Of a stretch of DNA of 64,000 nt, positions 12,239-23,504 are shown piece after piece. The position numbers and the translations under genes were made by a program. Below the pieces are notes generated by a model. That model did no database searches. It saw only the letters and a program-made list of their open reading frames with translations, and was not told the DNA's origin. Origin of the DNA: Tricholoma matsutake (Eukaryota; Basidiomycota; Agaricomycetes; Agaricales; Tricholomataceae); the NCBI GenBank assembly GCA_026075535.2, contig AP026541.1, forward strand, positions 7,502,001-7,566,000. The letters run 5' to 3'. The stretch's first letter is position 1. Each line of letters begins with the position of its first letter.

Positions 12239-13727
12239 ATGTCTCTAGGTTTCGATTATATGCCGATTGATAATCTACATCAACACATTCTTCACTACGC
12301 AGCTGCTGCTGTACAGATCTGTCTCCCTATCCTTATGGATGTGCTCCCCTCCATCAATGCTGATGATGCCACAACATCCGAAGCAGTGAAGAGTCAAGTG
12401 AAGAAGTGGTCAGATCAAGAAATTGAAGACCTCGTTGCTTTCTTGTACAACCGCCATTCTGAAGCCAGCTCTCCAGGGAACTTCAAGCCAGTTGTCTGGA
12501 CAGCAGCTAAACTGCATCTTGACACCAAGCACCCACATTCTCTGCGAACAATAGCTGCCATCAAAGCCAAGTTTACTATGGTGCGTGATATAATCATTCT
12601 ACATCCTTTTCCTCCATTTTACCATTCTACTAGTATAGAGATATGTACAGGGTGGTTGAGGATTACTATGGAAGGTCGGGAATGGGTGCAATGCCTGCTG
12701 GATCAGGTATCTGGGCACAAACAAGTGCTGAGCTTCAACATTATGAGGATTTTGAGAAGAATTTAGGGAAGGAACAGGTATGTTCCTATTATATTGTTAT
12801 TTTCATATGTATCTAACCTTCAAATCACAGAAAAGGTACTGTCATCAGCTCCTCAATGCATCATTTCCACAATATGCAAAAATGCAAGCGATCATGGAGA
12901 AATCTATCGCGAAAGGTCAATTTGCACACAGGGGCACTGCCCAAGCCCCTCCCAACCTCTTGATTGATGGGAATGGTGAGGTTAATGAGACTGGGCATGC
13001 TGCCCCTTCATCTTCAGCCAGGATCATCTTTCCTGCCACACAAGATGGCTTGACTTTCATGGATGTTGTTGATCCAGCCCTCCCATCAACGTTGTCACAT
13101 CCTTTACTAGGCCAACTACCTGCAACAGCCTCATCTTCGCTCTCTATCCTATCAGTCCTGACAACGACTCCATCCTCAGCCCCTCTTGCTTTGGCATTCT
13201 CACAGCCCCCTTTGCATCCCCTTACGTCAGCATTCTCACAGCCCCCTGCTTCAGCATCTTCGCATCCCCCTACATCAGCATCCTCACATCCCCCTACCCC
13301 GGCATCAGCTCCTAGCATGCCCTCAGTGAAATTGAAGTCATCAGGAAAACGCAAACGGGCATCAGGGGATGATCACATGCCCAATCGGCCACCATCCAAA
13401 ACTGCTTCAAAGCCGCAATCAAGTGCAACAACATCAACAAAGACCAATACAAGCATCTCTGCTCTCATTGGAGCAACTGGGGCCATCAACAATCTTAATA
13501 CAACTATGCAACAAAGCCTGTTTCAATTGGATGCGCGGCGAATTGAGTTGGCAATGGAGCTGATCAAAAATGCAGACCATATTGATGATAATGAACGAGG
13601 TGCTCTTTCATTCTATTATAGCAATAATCCAAATGCTGCCGGTAGTCTCATAGCCATGTCTGATGTGCAGCGGGAAAATACATTGTGTTATGCTCTCCAA
13701 ACGATCTTGAAGCCAGCTGTATCCTAA
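12239..13727 (+). CDS. Myb/SANT-like DNA-binding protein of the Harbinger element
   Basis: The start is taken at 12239 (MSLGFDYMPID), because the upstream ATG at 12158 lies outside the element. The first exon holds a Myb/SANT-like segment around residues 54-85, KKWSDQEIEDLVAFLYNRHS, ending KAKFTM near 12580. A second exon (about 12641-12777) reads MYRVVEDYYGRSGMGAMPAG, the usual continuation, and a third (about 12832-13727) carries the Pro/Ser-rich linker, a KRKR basic stretch and a helical tail with SALIGATGAINNL. Introns are about 60 and 53 nt. The first splice needs a non-standard boundary to keep frame, so there may be a point lesion. In this family the Myb protein binds the element's ends and recruits the nuclease. 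Confidence 0.7.
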
Positions 13728-13759
13728 ATTTTTGTACACTAACTGTACTGTACACTGTA

Positions 13760-15150
13760 TTACTCTACATCTGTATTGTACAAAAATTCATCAACGTTGT
13801 CACTGGCCTCGCGTTCTTGCAAAATCGCCTGATAGCTATTCCACATTGACTGTGCAATCTCGTTTCGCCGACCCACAACCACCCCATTTGGGTTGTTGTC
13901 TTCCACATTGCTGGCTTGTCACACAAAGCCATCACCAGTGTGGCCACCTTGGTTTGGGTATTCTTCACTTGCAAGTTCTTCTTTGTGAGGATCATGAATG
14001 CAAATAAAATTATGTATAGCACACAATGCTGCCGGAATTTGTGCTTGGATTGTCATGTCATATTCTGGGCCAATCAAAAGTATGCAAAAGCGCTTCTTGA
14101 GAACTCCAAAATGCACTCGATTACATTTCTTGCCTGAGTGTGACGCAAGTTGAAAAGCTCCTCTTTATTTTGTGGTCTGGACATTTCATGAATTTAGGCA
14201 TGCCTTATACTGAAAAACACAAACATACCATAATGAGGCATGCCCCCATTCAGCAAGATGATAATGGATGCCGCGGTAGGGAACAAGAAGCTCCTTGCAA
14301 TGTGGGAAGCCTGCATCGGCAAGGAGATACGATCCCTCAGGTACAATTAGATCATCAGAGATCGCACTTTCATAAACTTGGGCATCTGATGCAGAGCCCT
14401 CCCATCCGGTAAGGACATATGTGAAAAGAAGATCGAACGAACAACTGAACAAGCAGTTCTGTGATATGAAGCCCTTCCAGTTGCGCCATGCTTCATGATA
14501 CTCAGCACGAGCAGTGGCATGGATGTGGCTACCATTGATTGCCCCAAGGGCAGATCGGAGAAAAGGCCATAATTTCAGATTGTTGAAAAGTCTTGATGAA
14601 GGTGGATCATTGGGGGATATTTGTTTTATGTATTTGGAATTGAAAGGAGCAAATGCAAAGATACGAGCCATTTTACGGAAGTATCTGTGAACCTATGAGT
14701 CCAAAATGATGATAGCAGAAATAAATGAATTCTTTACACAGATATCGTCTTGGGAGCATGTTGAAACCTTTCCTCAAGATGGCGGATAGGAAGACCAGTG
14801 ACACAACAATATAGAAAAATAGCAAGCTGCTCTTCAAGAGTGATGTACTTGGAATCCCCATGGCCCATCCCTCATAATTCAGACACGAGAGCCCTGAAAA
14901 CTTGCTTATTCATTCCAAGAGCTGTGCAAATGCACTTCGGATGACCATGGAGTAGTTCATTGACCCAAGCCTGCCCTGTGAGAATTGATGTGTAACATGG
15001 CTCCTTGAAATAATACTGCTGTATAATCTTCAAGGTTTCAGGAATGACAATGTTGACAATCAGAACAACAAGTTGCTGAGCAATTTGAGCAAAAAGCTCT
15101 TGCTGTGAGGAATTTTGCTGATGGGGAGGAACCATGGTGATGATTTGCAC
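13760..15150 (-). pseudogene. PIF/Harbinger DDE nuclease (DDE_Tnp_4 family), inactivated
   Basis: The gene reads from 15150 (MQIITMVPPHQQ). The N-terminal part has the usual HGHP...LGMNKQVFRALV segment. After an in-frame TGA at 14872-14874 come YITLEEQLAIFLY and a ~45-nt intron joining KTISV to YFRKMARIF. The core then has GAINGSHIH, GWEGSASDAQVY, YLLADAGFP and LLVPYRG. The first catalytic Asp of the family (usually GAIDGTHI) is Asn here. ELFNLRHTQARNVIE is followed by a one-base frameshift into FGVLKKRFCIL near 14100, and a TGA interrupts the tail at 13919. Stops, frameshift and active-site change together show it is dead. It is convergent with the Myb gene. Confidence 0.85.
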
Positions 15151-15345
15151 ATTTCATTGGAATGCTCTCAAAATACTATCATAGGCGTCTATCGATCAGT
15201 CGATATCGATAATCACGAAGTGATCCATTAAGAGCTATGAGTGAATGAATTTCCTCGGCACCACCGGCAGGTCTGAATTGCCCTGGGACCCTCGCATCCG
15301 ATGATTGATGGTTAGTCAGCAGTTCACACAAGCAACCAACATCTC

Positions 15346-18300
15346 ATGCCTATCAAAAAATTCAATCCTAATCTCAGAAATATAGCCAGTGGTGACACTC
15401 TAATTATCAGCACTACCAGCCATTACACAGCTCGAGGCCTGGTGAAGAAGACGAAAGTTAGCAAGCAAAATTCACACTCCTCCGTGTCCCCATCCAAGTC
15501 CCCTTCCAAACCTATCAAAGGATTGACTCCCTCGGTTTCAGTTGAAGATAGACAAAATATTAACTTTGACAATGTGCTCTTAGAACCCCTCCAACTTCCC
15601 AAGTCTAAGGTGAGAGCCTTACCCATTTGGCCCTCGATACCTTTTTGACCTTTTGTATTCAGTCACAAAATGACTACATGAGGGATTACCTGCATAAAAG
15701 GAAGTTCTATTTAGCACGTATGTTCTCATCCGAGGCGCCTCCGATCGAGATGCTTTGCAGCAGCTGTGGGTCATTGGGAGACTGGCATTGTTTGGACTGT
15801 CTTGGACGTCCAATGTTTTGCAAGGACTGTTGTCAGAAGGCTCATTGGAACAACCCCTTTCACAAGATTCAACACTGGGAAAATGAGTACTTCAAAGATT
15901 CCACCCTTCTACAGGCCGGTCTTACCCTTCACTTCGGTCATGGTGGGAAGCTATGCCCCTCAAACCCCAGTGATGACTCCCACCAAGAAGAGGGTGAGGA
16001 TGAACAGCTGTTCGGCCTTCCTGATCTCCCATCCGAGTTATTGGATGATGATGATGACCTCGAGTTCAGCTCAGTTCCTTTCTCTCAAATGGAATTGGAA
16101 GACAATGGATCGTTGCTGGAGAGAGATGTTAGGGATAAAACTACCTATGCAAAGAATGTACTAGTCATCGTTCATAGCAATGGTGTCCACCATCTTCCAA
16201 TCCAATGGTGCAGGTGCCCTGGACACATACCTGATGATATACAGGCCCTTGATCTGCACTTCTTCCCTGCCTCCTTCAAGCAAGTCAAGACCTTGTTCAC
16301 ATTTGAAGGTCTAGATTCCTTCCTTGCCGAAAACCAGGAGTGCAAATCCTCTGCTTGGCATTACTACCAGAAGCTGAGGAGATTTACCTCCACATGCTTT
16401 CCCAAAACTATTCCAGTAAGCTCCATCCCACCAATCGAAATACTGATCATCACAACACTGATACTCATGTAATCTGCCAGGACCGATATCGGGAACTTCT
16501 CTGATGTACAAGGCAATTCCAGAACCTCAAACATCTGAAGTGGCATGGATTTGGGCATAATGTTGAAAGTCCAGGACTTGGGGATCTTGCTGTCCTTTGC
16601 CCTGCCTGTCCACAGGTTGGGATTAATTTGCCCAAAGATTGGAAGAATGATGAAGAACAGCAAGCACTACTTTTACACCAAGTCCCCAATAAACACTAAA
16701 GATATTTTAGATGGGTTTATACTCGGTCTTTTGCCATTGATGGGAATTTTACAGCTTCTCATCAACGTCAGAAATGACCCAAGGATGACATGCCACTGAC
16801 AAATGGCCAGAGCTTTATGACAGAGAGCTCGGATTATAAAGCTCACCTCAAGATAGCCAGGGAATTCAAGCAGCCTCCCTGTACATGCAACAAGTTCAAA
16901 GCTGATCGGAATGTCAATGTTGCTGGCTATGATGCAACTGGTATCGGATTGGTGGTTTGTCTTCAGCATGGATTTTTTCAACCCGAGGCCACCATTGACT
17001 TTCAAAAAGGAGAGCAGTAAGTCTCTTCCCATCACAAATCCTCAATTTACAAGCCCTTTCATCTGAATTTACAGGCAGAAAAACATCGACTATGCAATTT
17101 GTAAAGCCCTGAACAGCAAGACGATGAAGGGGATCAATCGATCGCTACTCGTATACAACATCTTTTGTCAGTGGATAATCAACTTTCACCTCCGAGTGAA
17201 TCAGTCACCCTTTCTGTCTATCCCAGAAGGTCTTAGGATCACAGGAGCGATCAGGGACTTTCATGTGGTAGGACACATTGATGATTGCCTTCCTAGATAT
17301 ACATTGGCATATGTGCCAGGGAGTGGTGTAATTGATGGCAAAATTGTGGAAACTTTGTGGGCTGTCTTGAACGAAACATCCCGAAGTGCCAAGAGTGCAA
17401 CTATGGCCCATCGGAATGAAATTCTGGATGACCACATGAATCACTTGAACTAGAAAAAGCTAATCGGCATGAGTAAATGTCTCATTATCCTTCCCCTACA
17501 ATGAATATTGACTGTGTTATTCAATGTAGAATCATCGTTGGTTTGGAAGATGAAATGGGCAATGAATTTGTTGAAGGGGTCGGAAGAATCCTATAAGAAA
17601 CTGACTGAGTCAGCAGCACCAGCAGATTTAGAAGCTTGGAGAGAGGGTGAGATGATGGTGCAACAAAATAGGGATGAAAATGTCAAGAGTATGGATTACT
17701 ATGCCCTGAAATGCAAACAAGGTACTGTCCTCTTCATTTCTTATTTCCAATCCCCTGAACTCAAGCATTACCTGGATCAGCCCCAGGTAAAGCCGAGATG
17801 CAGTTACAATTGAGCCAAGAACAGCCTTCAGGCAAAGTCTCTTCAGTGGAATTCCTTTTGGAGGGGATCTCAATTCAAGAGTCTCAGTAAGTGTTTAGTA
17901 AAGCTATTGTCAGCATTTTCACTCCTTTCTTGGGATAGGCTGTCATTACAAAGTTACCTGAGACAGGTTGGTGGTGTCCCGACAACGACCGAGCAAATCA
18001 AAATTACTAAGAAACAAAGTCGGCTTCTCACAAGAATCTTGGATCATCAGAGGAAAGCAAATCACTTTCTCCAACCTGACTCATCATTGGAAAATATCAG
18101 TTCCTCCTATGAACCCTCCAAAGTCTTCGTCACTGATGACGATGGTGAGATTGATCTAATCTCTTGCCCTGTTTCATCCAACCCATTCAATGATGTGGGA
18201 TCGGGGAACAGGCCTGAGACTTCCGTCATTGCATTGCCATCATCTCTGACCGCCAAAGCAATCAGAGAGAGAGGGCTGGTGGAGCTGGCAAAGCTTGAGA

Positions 18301-18998
18301 CAGAACTTCGGAGTGGGCAGTGCAACAACAACCTCAAAGGGATCAGGCTCATGCTGGGAAAGAAAGCTTTCTTGTTCATTATGAAGATCCGACCCAAGGG
18401 ACCTAAAACAGGAAAAACAAAATCTTGGGATGGTATTCACTCTACCGACCAGGCCTTACGACTCTATGCTCAAAACTATCGGGCTGGTAGGGAAGCCCTG
18501 GTGTCATTGGGAGCTTCAAAAGAAATGCTAGATCGATTCCAAATCCTTGATCAGAGCCATCTAAAGACGAGTACTACATTGATAAACCCAAAGGAGTCTG
18601 GATGGAAGCATGATTCATTGCCATGGTTCTGGTATATGGATGTCGAGGGTAACAGTTTGTCATCTAATTATATGAAAGAATGTGAGTGGATGAAAGATTG
18701 ACTGATGTGTAAAACTAAAGATATATATGTAGTTCACCGGGTGAACTGGCTGAGAGCAAAAGCAGCATTTGAACGAGCGATGGAGGAAAACACCCTTGTT
18801 TGGTATGAGATGAAATGGACAACAGCATACTTCAATCATCGGGCAGCAGAGTGGAGGAAGAGAAAAGTGGCTGATTACTCTCATGGACATAAGATCTATG
18901 CTGCACAACAGGAGGCAATGTGGGAGGATTTTGCTGATACAGCAAGGAAGTCATTTATTAGATTGGGGGTGAATATTGAGGAGAGTAGTAGTACATAA
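15346..18998 (+). pseudogene. KDZ transposase (CxC2-type), decayed
   Basis: Exons 15346-15609, 15663-16415, 16481-17016, then 17075 onward are joined by GT-AG introns of 52-65 nt. The CxC2 zinc cluster spans about residues 119-165: CSSCGSLGDWHCLDC, FCKDCCQKAHWNNPFH, followed by LHFGHGG. The core has CPACPQVGINLP, SFAIDGNF, CQHGF-like LQHGFF, DFQKGEQ, YNIFCQW, the DFHVVGH...C block and GSGVIDGKIVETLW, then HRNEILDDHMNHLN. These are the conserved landmarks of the KDZ family. Five in-frame stops are present: TGA 16502, TAA 16697, TGA 16775, TAG 17451 and TGA 18699. At least TGA 16502 (family Arg) and TAG 17451 (family Trp) look like C-to-T or G-to-A change. The usual DGE is DGK. After the last stop, VNWLRAKAAFERAMEE...VWYEMKWT continues in frame. 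Confidence 0.9.
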
Positions 18999-19004
18999 GT
19001 GTCC

Positions 19005-19925
19005 CAACCGACACTAGATGACCTGACACTAGATAACCCGATAAAATGACCCGACAAAATGACCCGGAGAAATGGCCAGATAAGTATTCCAACCCGACAC
19101 TAGATGACCCAACAAAATGACCCGACAAAATGACCCAACAAAATGACCCGACAAAATGACCCAACAAAATGACCCGACAAAATGACCCAACAAAATGACC
19201 CGACAAAACGACCCAACACAATGACCCGACAAAATGACCCAACAAAATGATCACCTGACAAAATGACCCAACACAATGACCCGACAAAATGACCCAACAA
19301 AATGATCACCTGACAAAATGACCCGATGACCCGACAAAATGACCCGATGACCCAACAAAATGACCCAACAAAACGACCTGACACAATGAGCCAACACCAG
19401 ATGACCCGACACTATGACCCGATAAACGACTCGTTTTGTCGGGTCATCTATGGTCAGGTCATCTGGTGTCGGGTCATTTTGTCGGGTCATTTTGTCGGGT
19501 CATTTTGTCGGGTCATTTTGTTGGGTCATTTTGTTGGGTCATTTTGTTGGGTCATTTTGTTGGGTCATTTTGTTGGGTCATTTTGTTGGGTCATTTTGTT
19601 GGGTCATTTTGTCAGGTTGTTTGTCGGGTCATCTGGTGTCGGGTCATCTGGTGTCGGGTCATTTTGTCGGATCATTTTGTCAGGTCATTTTGTTGGGTCA
19701 TTGTGTTGGGTTGTTTTGTCAGATCATCTTGTCAGGTCATCTGGTGTCAGGTCATCTAGTGTCGGGTTGCTTTGGTTGTGTCATTTTGTCGGGTCATTGC
19801 ATCGGGTCATTTTGTCGGATCATCTGGTTGGGTCATCTACTGTCGGGTCATCTGGTGTCGGGTCAGAATACTTATCTGGCCATTTTGTTGGGTCATTTTG
19901 TCGGATTGATCTCACTTTCATTTTG
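19005..19925. repeat. Foldback minisatellite array 2
   Basis: Positions 19005-19425 carry GACCCGACAAAAT units and 19430-19925 carry the reverse-complement GGGTCATTTTGTCGG, so the block is a ~0.9-kb imperfect palindrome with its centre near 19430. The arms share a marker (GGCCAGATAAGTATTC at about 19073 and its complement at about 19866), which shows a true inverted duplication rather than two independent arrays. It begins 7 bp after the KDZ transposase frame ends. Confidence 0.9.
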
Positions 19926-20037
19926 CAGGGTGGTTTTATATTGTTGTAATCGTTTCACATACATTTGAATATCTTTCATGGTCCAAATGTAAATAATGAT
20001 GATCCAATATATAATTCCATAGGTAAGTCTCTCTCCA

Positions 20038-20772
20038 TTATCTCAAATCATCCTGTATAGCTGCCTGAATACTAGCCACTCTTGTTTGACTCTCCAACAT
20101 GTTTCGATATCCTGCCATCATAGCAGGTAGGAGTTCCCTTGGAAGTATAGGATGGTGTTGCCTGGTGTTTTCATCACCAGTGATGTTCTAAGATGATCAC
20201 AATGAGCATTGTCCAGTTACATTTAAAATTAAATCCAAGATAAAGAGGATCACTCACAAATTCTCTTTGTGCCTGAAGTGCTTGCTCCAGACTCATACCC
20301 CACTGGTTGTTCAAAGATATTGAGAACCAGGGCTGTCTTTTCTGGCCACTAGTGGTGGGATGTTCTTGTAAGTAATTAGAATGCAATCCTCTAATCTTTT
20401 CAGGGAGTCCAAGGAGCTCTTCTTCTGCCTTGACAATATGATGCATTTGCTTATAAACTTCTGGAACTATAATGTGGAAACTCTTCAGATAACATTTCCC
20501 CAGGAATTGTCGACCTGCAGCCTGTCCAATTTTATAAAACTGAATGAAATGACAGTTCCCATTGGTTCACTTACCAATTCTTCTCTAATCATTTGCAGAT
20601 ATTGCAATTTATGCTCCATTGAATGATTACTATCGGGACTGATTGCTGCCATGAACAAACTCCATGAGCAGAGAAGATCCATGAATTCCTGTGCTTCGGC
20701 GTTGTTTGAAAAGGGGAAATCAATGACACCTTCATGGATAAATGCTGGCAATACATTCCAGTTGATGCTCAT
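20038..20772 (-). CDS. Unknown 203-aa protein (KDZ cargo), intact
   Basis: Three exons keep frame exactly: 20772-20575 (66 codons), 20521-20258 (88 codons) and 20187-20038 (49 codons plus TAA). The introns of 53 and 70 nt have GTAAGT/GACAG and GTGAGT/TTAG signals. The protein begins MSINWNVLPAFIHEG, is mostly helical by eye, has no signal peptide or membrane segment, and ends IQAAIQDDLR. Motifs such as EAQEFMDLLCSWSLFMAAI and EEELLGLPEKIRGL do not match any family I know. It is transcribed in the same direction as the next gene (20891-21630), 118 bp downstream of it. Being open and well spliced beside a dead transposase, it may still be under selection. Confidence 0.75.
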
Positions 20773-20890
20773 GGTTGGTTATTTGACCATCTCTCAAGTT
20801 TCAAGTAAATATATCCAATGTTGATCATTACATAAGTTGCATAGCCATAAGCAGACTTCCAATCATCAAGACTCCATTATCTACTTTTGA

Positions 20891-21630
20891 TCACCGGGTT
20901 AAAGGCAAGGTAAGTCGGACTGGACATTCCACATCAGAGACCTCCTCATCATCTACAAGATCTTCCCTTTCTATCAAGAGCTCTCCCACAGCCACATGTA
21001 CCATTCCCAATGCCAGCAACGAGTCCTGCTGACTTTGGCTGACATCAAGCAAAACCCTTGATTGGAAGGAAGGGGCAATTTCATTGACACCTGGCCCCAC
21101 CTGTTATCAATAAAAAATATTATCATTCTAGTATCTAATAATGAGATGTAGTGCTACATACCACATTCCGGAATCTCGGTACATCTGGGAAAAGGTCTGG
21201 ATTGATGACCATGGGAGTACTGATGATCCACCAAGGATCGAGGTATGGTTCCACAATCCTTGTCAAGTCGATGTCGGTAGTAGCCTCCCTGAGCAACGAA
21301 AGGCTTCCCTTGAATGTGCCGATGTCCAAACTTGATACATCCACGACCAAGGAGTGCAGTCTTTTTTGAAAAGGGGTGAGATAAAGGAACTTGTTCTCAA
21401 GGATCATCCATCCAAGTATAATTTCCAGAATCCCCTAACACTGGATAAAAATGTAGTTATGTAGGAGTAATGCAACTTACAAGTTCTTGCTTCATCCTGG
21501 CTTTCCAAATATGATAATACTCATTGAGACCCGACTGACGATGAGGCTGTTTAGCTTCAAGTGTCGCTGCTCTAGCCCGGGAGCAGAGATAATCAACAAC
21601 TGCCTGGCATGTTACTTTCGGAGCACTCAT
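20891..21630 (-). CDS. Unknown 210-aa protein (KDZ cargo), intact
   Basis: Three exons keep frame: 21630-21481 (50 codons), 21434-21162 (91 codons) and 21100-20891 (69 codons plus stop), with introns of 46 and 61 nt. The start is the ATG at 21630 (MSAPKVTCQAVVDYL); an in-frame extension upstream to 21720 lies in the shared promoter region. The second exon contains KFLYLTPFQKRLHSLVVDV and WWIISTPMVINPDLFPDVP; the C-terminus is acidic (EREDLVDDEEVSDVE). No family is recognised. It is divergent from the TET/JBP gene, with 303 bp between the starts, so the two may share a promoter. The last exon ends 118 bp before the next minus-strand gene. Confidence 0.75.
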
Positions 21631-21933
21631 TGTCAGGAGTAATGATAGATATTGATGAGAATGATTAGAGAAATCAACATCTATCATTGATCGCTTATCG
21701 GTATCGGAGATCAAAGTCACTGATGATGTTCAGATGATGTTCATAGATGAAAGATAACATCAATCGGGATCAGGATCAGGATGGACAACAATTGCAGCGA
21801 CATTTCATTTCACTGGACATTCTTGACAATTGGAATGTCAGATATCAGATTGATTTGAGTGATCAGTAGATAAAGGCCCCTCTGATTTATATAAATACAA
21901 TCTGTTGTCTATGTCAGATTCATCAGATTCAAC
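21631..21933. promoter_or_regulatory. Shared divergent promoter region
   Basis: This 303-bp interval separates the ATG of the 210-aa gene (minus) from the ATG of the TET/JBP gene (plus). A TATA-like TTTATATAAATAC lies at about 21891-21903, 30-40 bp upstream of the TET/JBP ATG. Promoter function is inferred from position only. Confidence 0.4.
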
Positions 21934-23314
21934 ATGTCATTACCATCTAACTCGCCTTTCTTCTTGACCGACACTGTTTCGGACTACCTCCGAGCCCGAT
22001 TTTGGTGGGTGATTTCAAGGAAGCTCCATGAGAATCAGAACGTTCCCAATCTCGCAAAGATGAAGGCAATTTGGCCGATCTATAACCAAGAGAATCCTGG
22101 CCCACTTCCTCCACTTTCACTATCAGTTCAACTTGCAGTTGACTGTGAACAAATGGCAACAATGGCAGCTGATGCTTATTGCAATAGAAGTAATATTTAG
22201 ATTTTGTCAATTTGAAATTTCTGGCTAAATGATTTCAGTGAAATTCGATGATCTTGATGTGCAAAGATATGACTCAAACATGTTATCGAAGAGACTGACT
22301 GGTCGGAACGACTCCAAGGAGGATTCCTTGATCGTGACAAGCCATTATGGTGGACAGAGACTACTTACCCAGCTGACCATTGTCCTAGACATGCATGAAC
22401 GGATCCTACTTTGGTTCCTGCCTGGCATCCTGAGCCCTAAAAGACAGGTGAGAACTTGTTGATATAATAATACCCCCCTCTGATTCATTCGACTATCACT
22501 TGGCTTGTAGAGAATTCTTTGGGAGGCTGCACTGAAGATGGATCAATCTCTCAGAGGATCCCTTACTCTGAATCCAACTCACACAAAATGGTGTTCGGAT
22601 CCTCAATATTATAAATCTCCTGGAAAATGTCAGCCTTATCCTGGCAATATCAATCTCTCGCCAGCTTGGTTCCAGCAAGCACACAATGTAAGTTGAAGGT
22701 TTTTATATTTCAGGGCCTTTAATTCTATCTTCTGATTGTTCTAGACTCCTAAATTCAAGCCCGAGATTTCAAAGACCTTGAAGGCAAGATCGGAGAACCT
22801 GAACACACTTGGATGGCTGAAAGAAACTTCGGAATCGTTTGCACTGATGGGTGCCTTGCTCAGCATTGTTCATCCTGAACTGTATGAGATTGGTCGGGGG
22901 GTGCTGAAGAAGGTGGGAGATTCTCCAGACATGGTAAAGGATGGTGAGGAGGTGCTAGAGGTTTTATGGCTGTGGATGACACCTTTCTCAGGATATGGTT
23001 TGATCAGTAATTGCATCACCCCTATGCATCGGGACAACAATTCCCAAGGCCCATGGTATGACTGTTTAATGACCATTGGAGATTATAAAAAGGGAGCTCA
23101 GTTGAAACTCAAGAACCTTGGATTGGAGCTGGATTATTCTTCGGGAACAATGGTTTTCCTGCTGGGAAAGGTAATCCGACATGGAATTTCAGAGATTAAT
23201 GGGAACCGGGTATGTATTGCCCAATATATGAGGGATAATGTTCATGAGAGGATGAGGATGAGATTGCCTGAGTGGACGACAGTGACCAAGACTTTCTCAT
23301 CTGTGCCAGTCTGA
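21934..23314 (+). CDS. TET/JBP-family 2-oxoglutarate/Fe(II) dioxygenase (KDZ cargo), intact
   Basis: Four exons give an uninterrupted 403-aa protein: 21934-22189, 22239-22447, 22511-22687 and 22745-23314. Introns of 49, 63 and 57 nt have GTAATA/TTCAG, GTGAGA/TTGTAG and GTAAGT/TCTAG borders. The C-terminal half is the double-stranded beta-helix. The iron-binding HRD is at residues 309-311 (TPMHRDNNS), LKNLGLELDYSSGT follows, the distal iron His is at 360 (VIRHGI), and Arg 369 (NGNRVCIAQYMR) is the expected 2-oxoglutarate contact. Fungal members of the family oxidise 5-methylcytosine in DNA to hydroxymethyl and further forms. No CXXC or zinc finger is present, so targeting must come from another part or partner. 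All catalytic residues are present although the adjacent transposase is dead. It is divergent from the 210-aa gene. Confidence 0.93.
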
Positions 23315-23504
23315 ATGATTTGTATTTCCAATTTTATTTCATGATACAATATCATACTGGGTGACAAATGAACTTTTGTATGGTTATCTTCTGATGTAAT
23401 GATGTGGAGCTAGCACTTCAACATATTTTGACCAGCATGCCCAACAGAGAACATAACCTTTGAAGGATGCCATGCACCAATACATGTGACCTTGTGGAGA
23501 CCCT
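23315..23504. other. Spacer downstream of the TET/JBP gene
   Basis: This is AT-rich 3' flanking sequence between the TET/JBP stop and the right KDZ terminal array. No gene or clear signal is seen. Confidence 0.5.

Larger units (their letters stand above)
12191..15272. mobile_element. PIF/Harbinger DNA transposon nested in the KDZ element
   Basis: The ends are inverted repeats. The left (12191) reads ACCTGCCGGCGGGTGCCGA and the right, from the other strand (15272), reads ACCTGCCGGTGGTGCCGA. Between them are the two genes typical of PIF/Harbinger elements: a Myb/SANT-domain protein on the plus strand and a DDE nuclease on the minus strand, in convergent arrangement with stops 33 bp apart. A clean 3-bp TSD is not visible (gta on the left, ctg on the right), so the terminal bases may have decayed. 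It sits 73 bp upstream of the KDZ transposase start. Confidence 0.82.

Noticed and set aside
19029..19968. Similar hydrophobic open frames on both strands
   Set aside because: The same repeat family, arranged as a palindrome; no start context, introns or non-repeat coding sequence.
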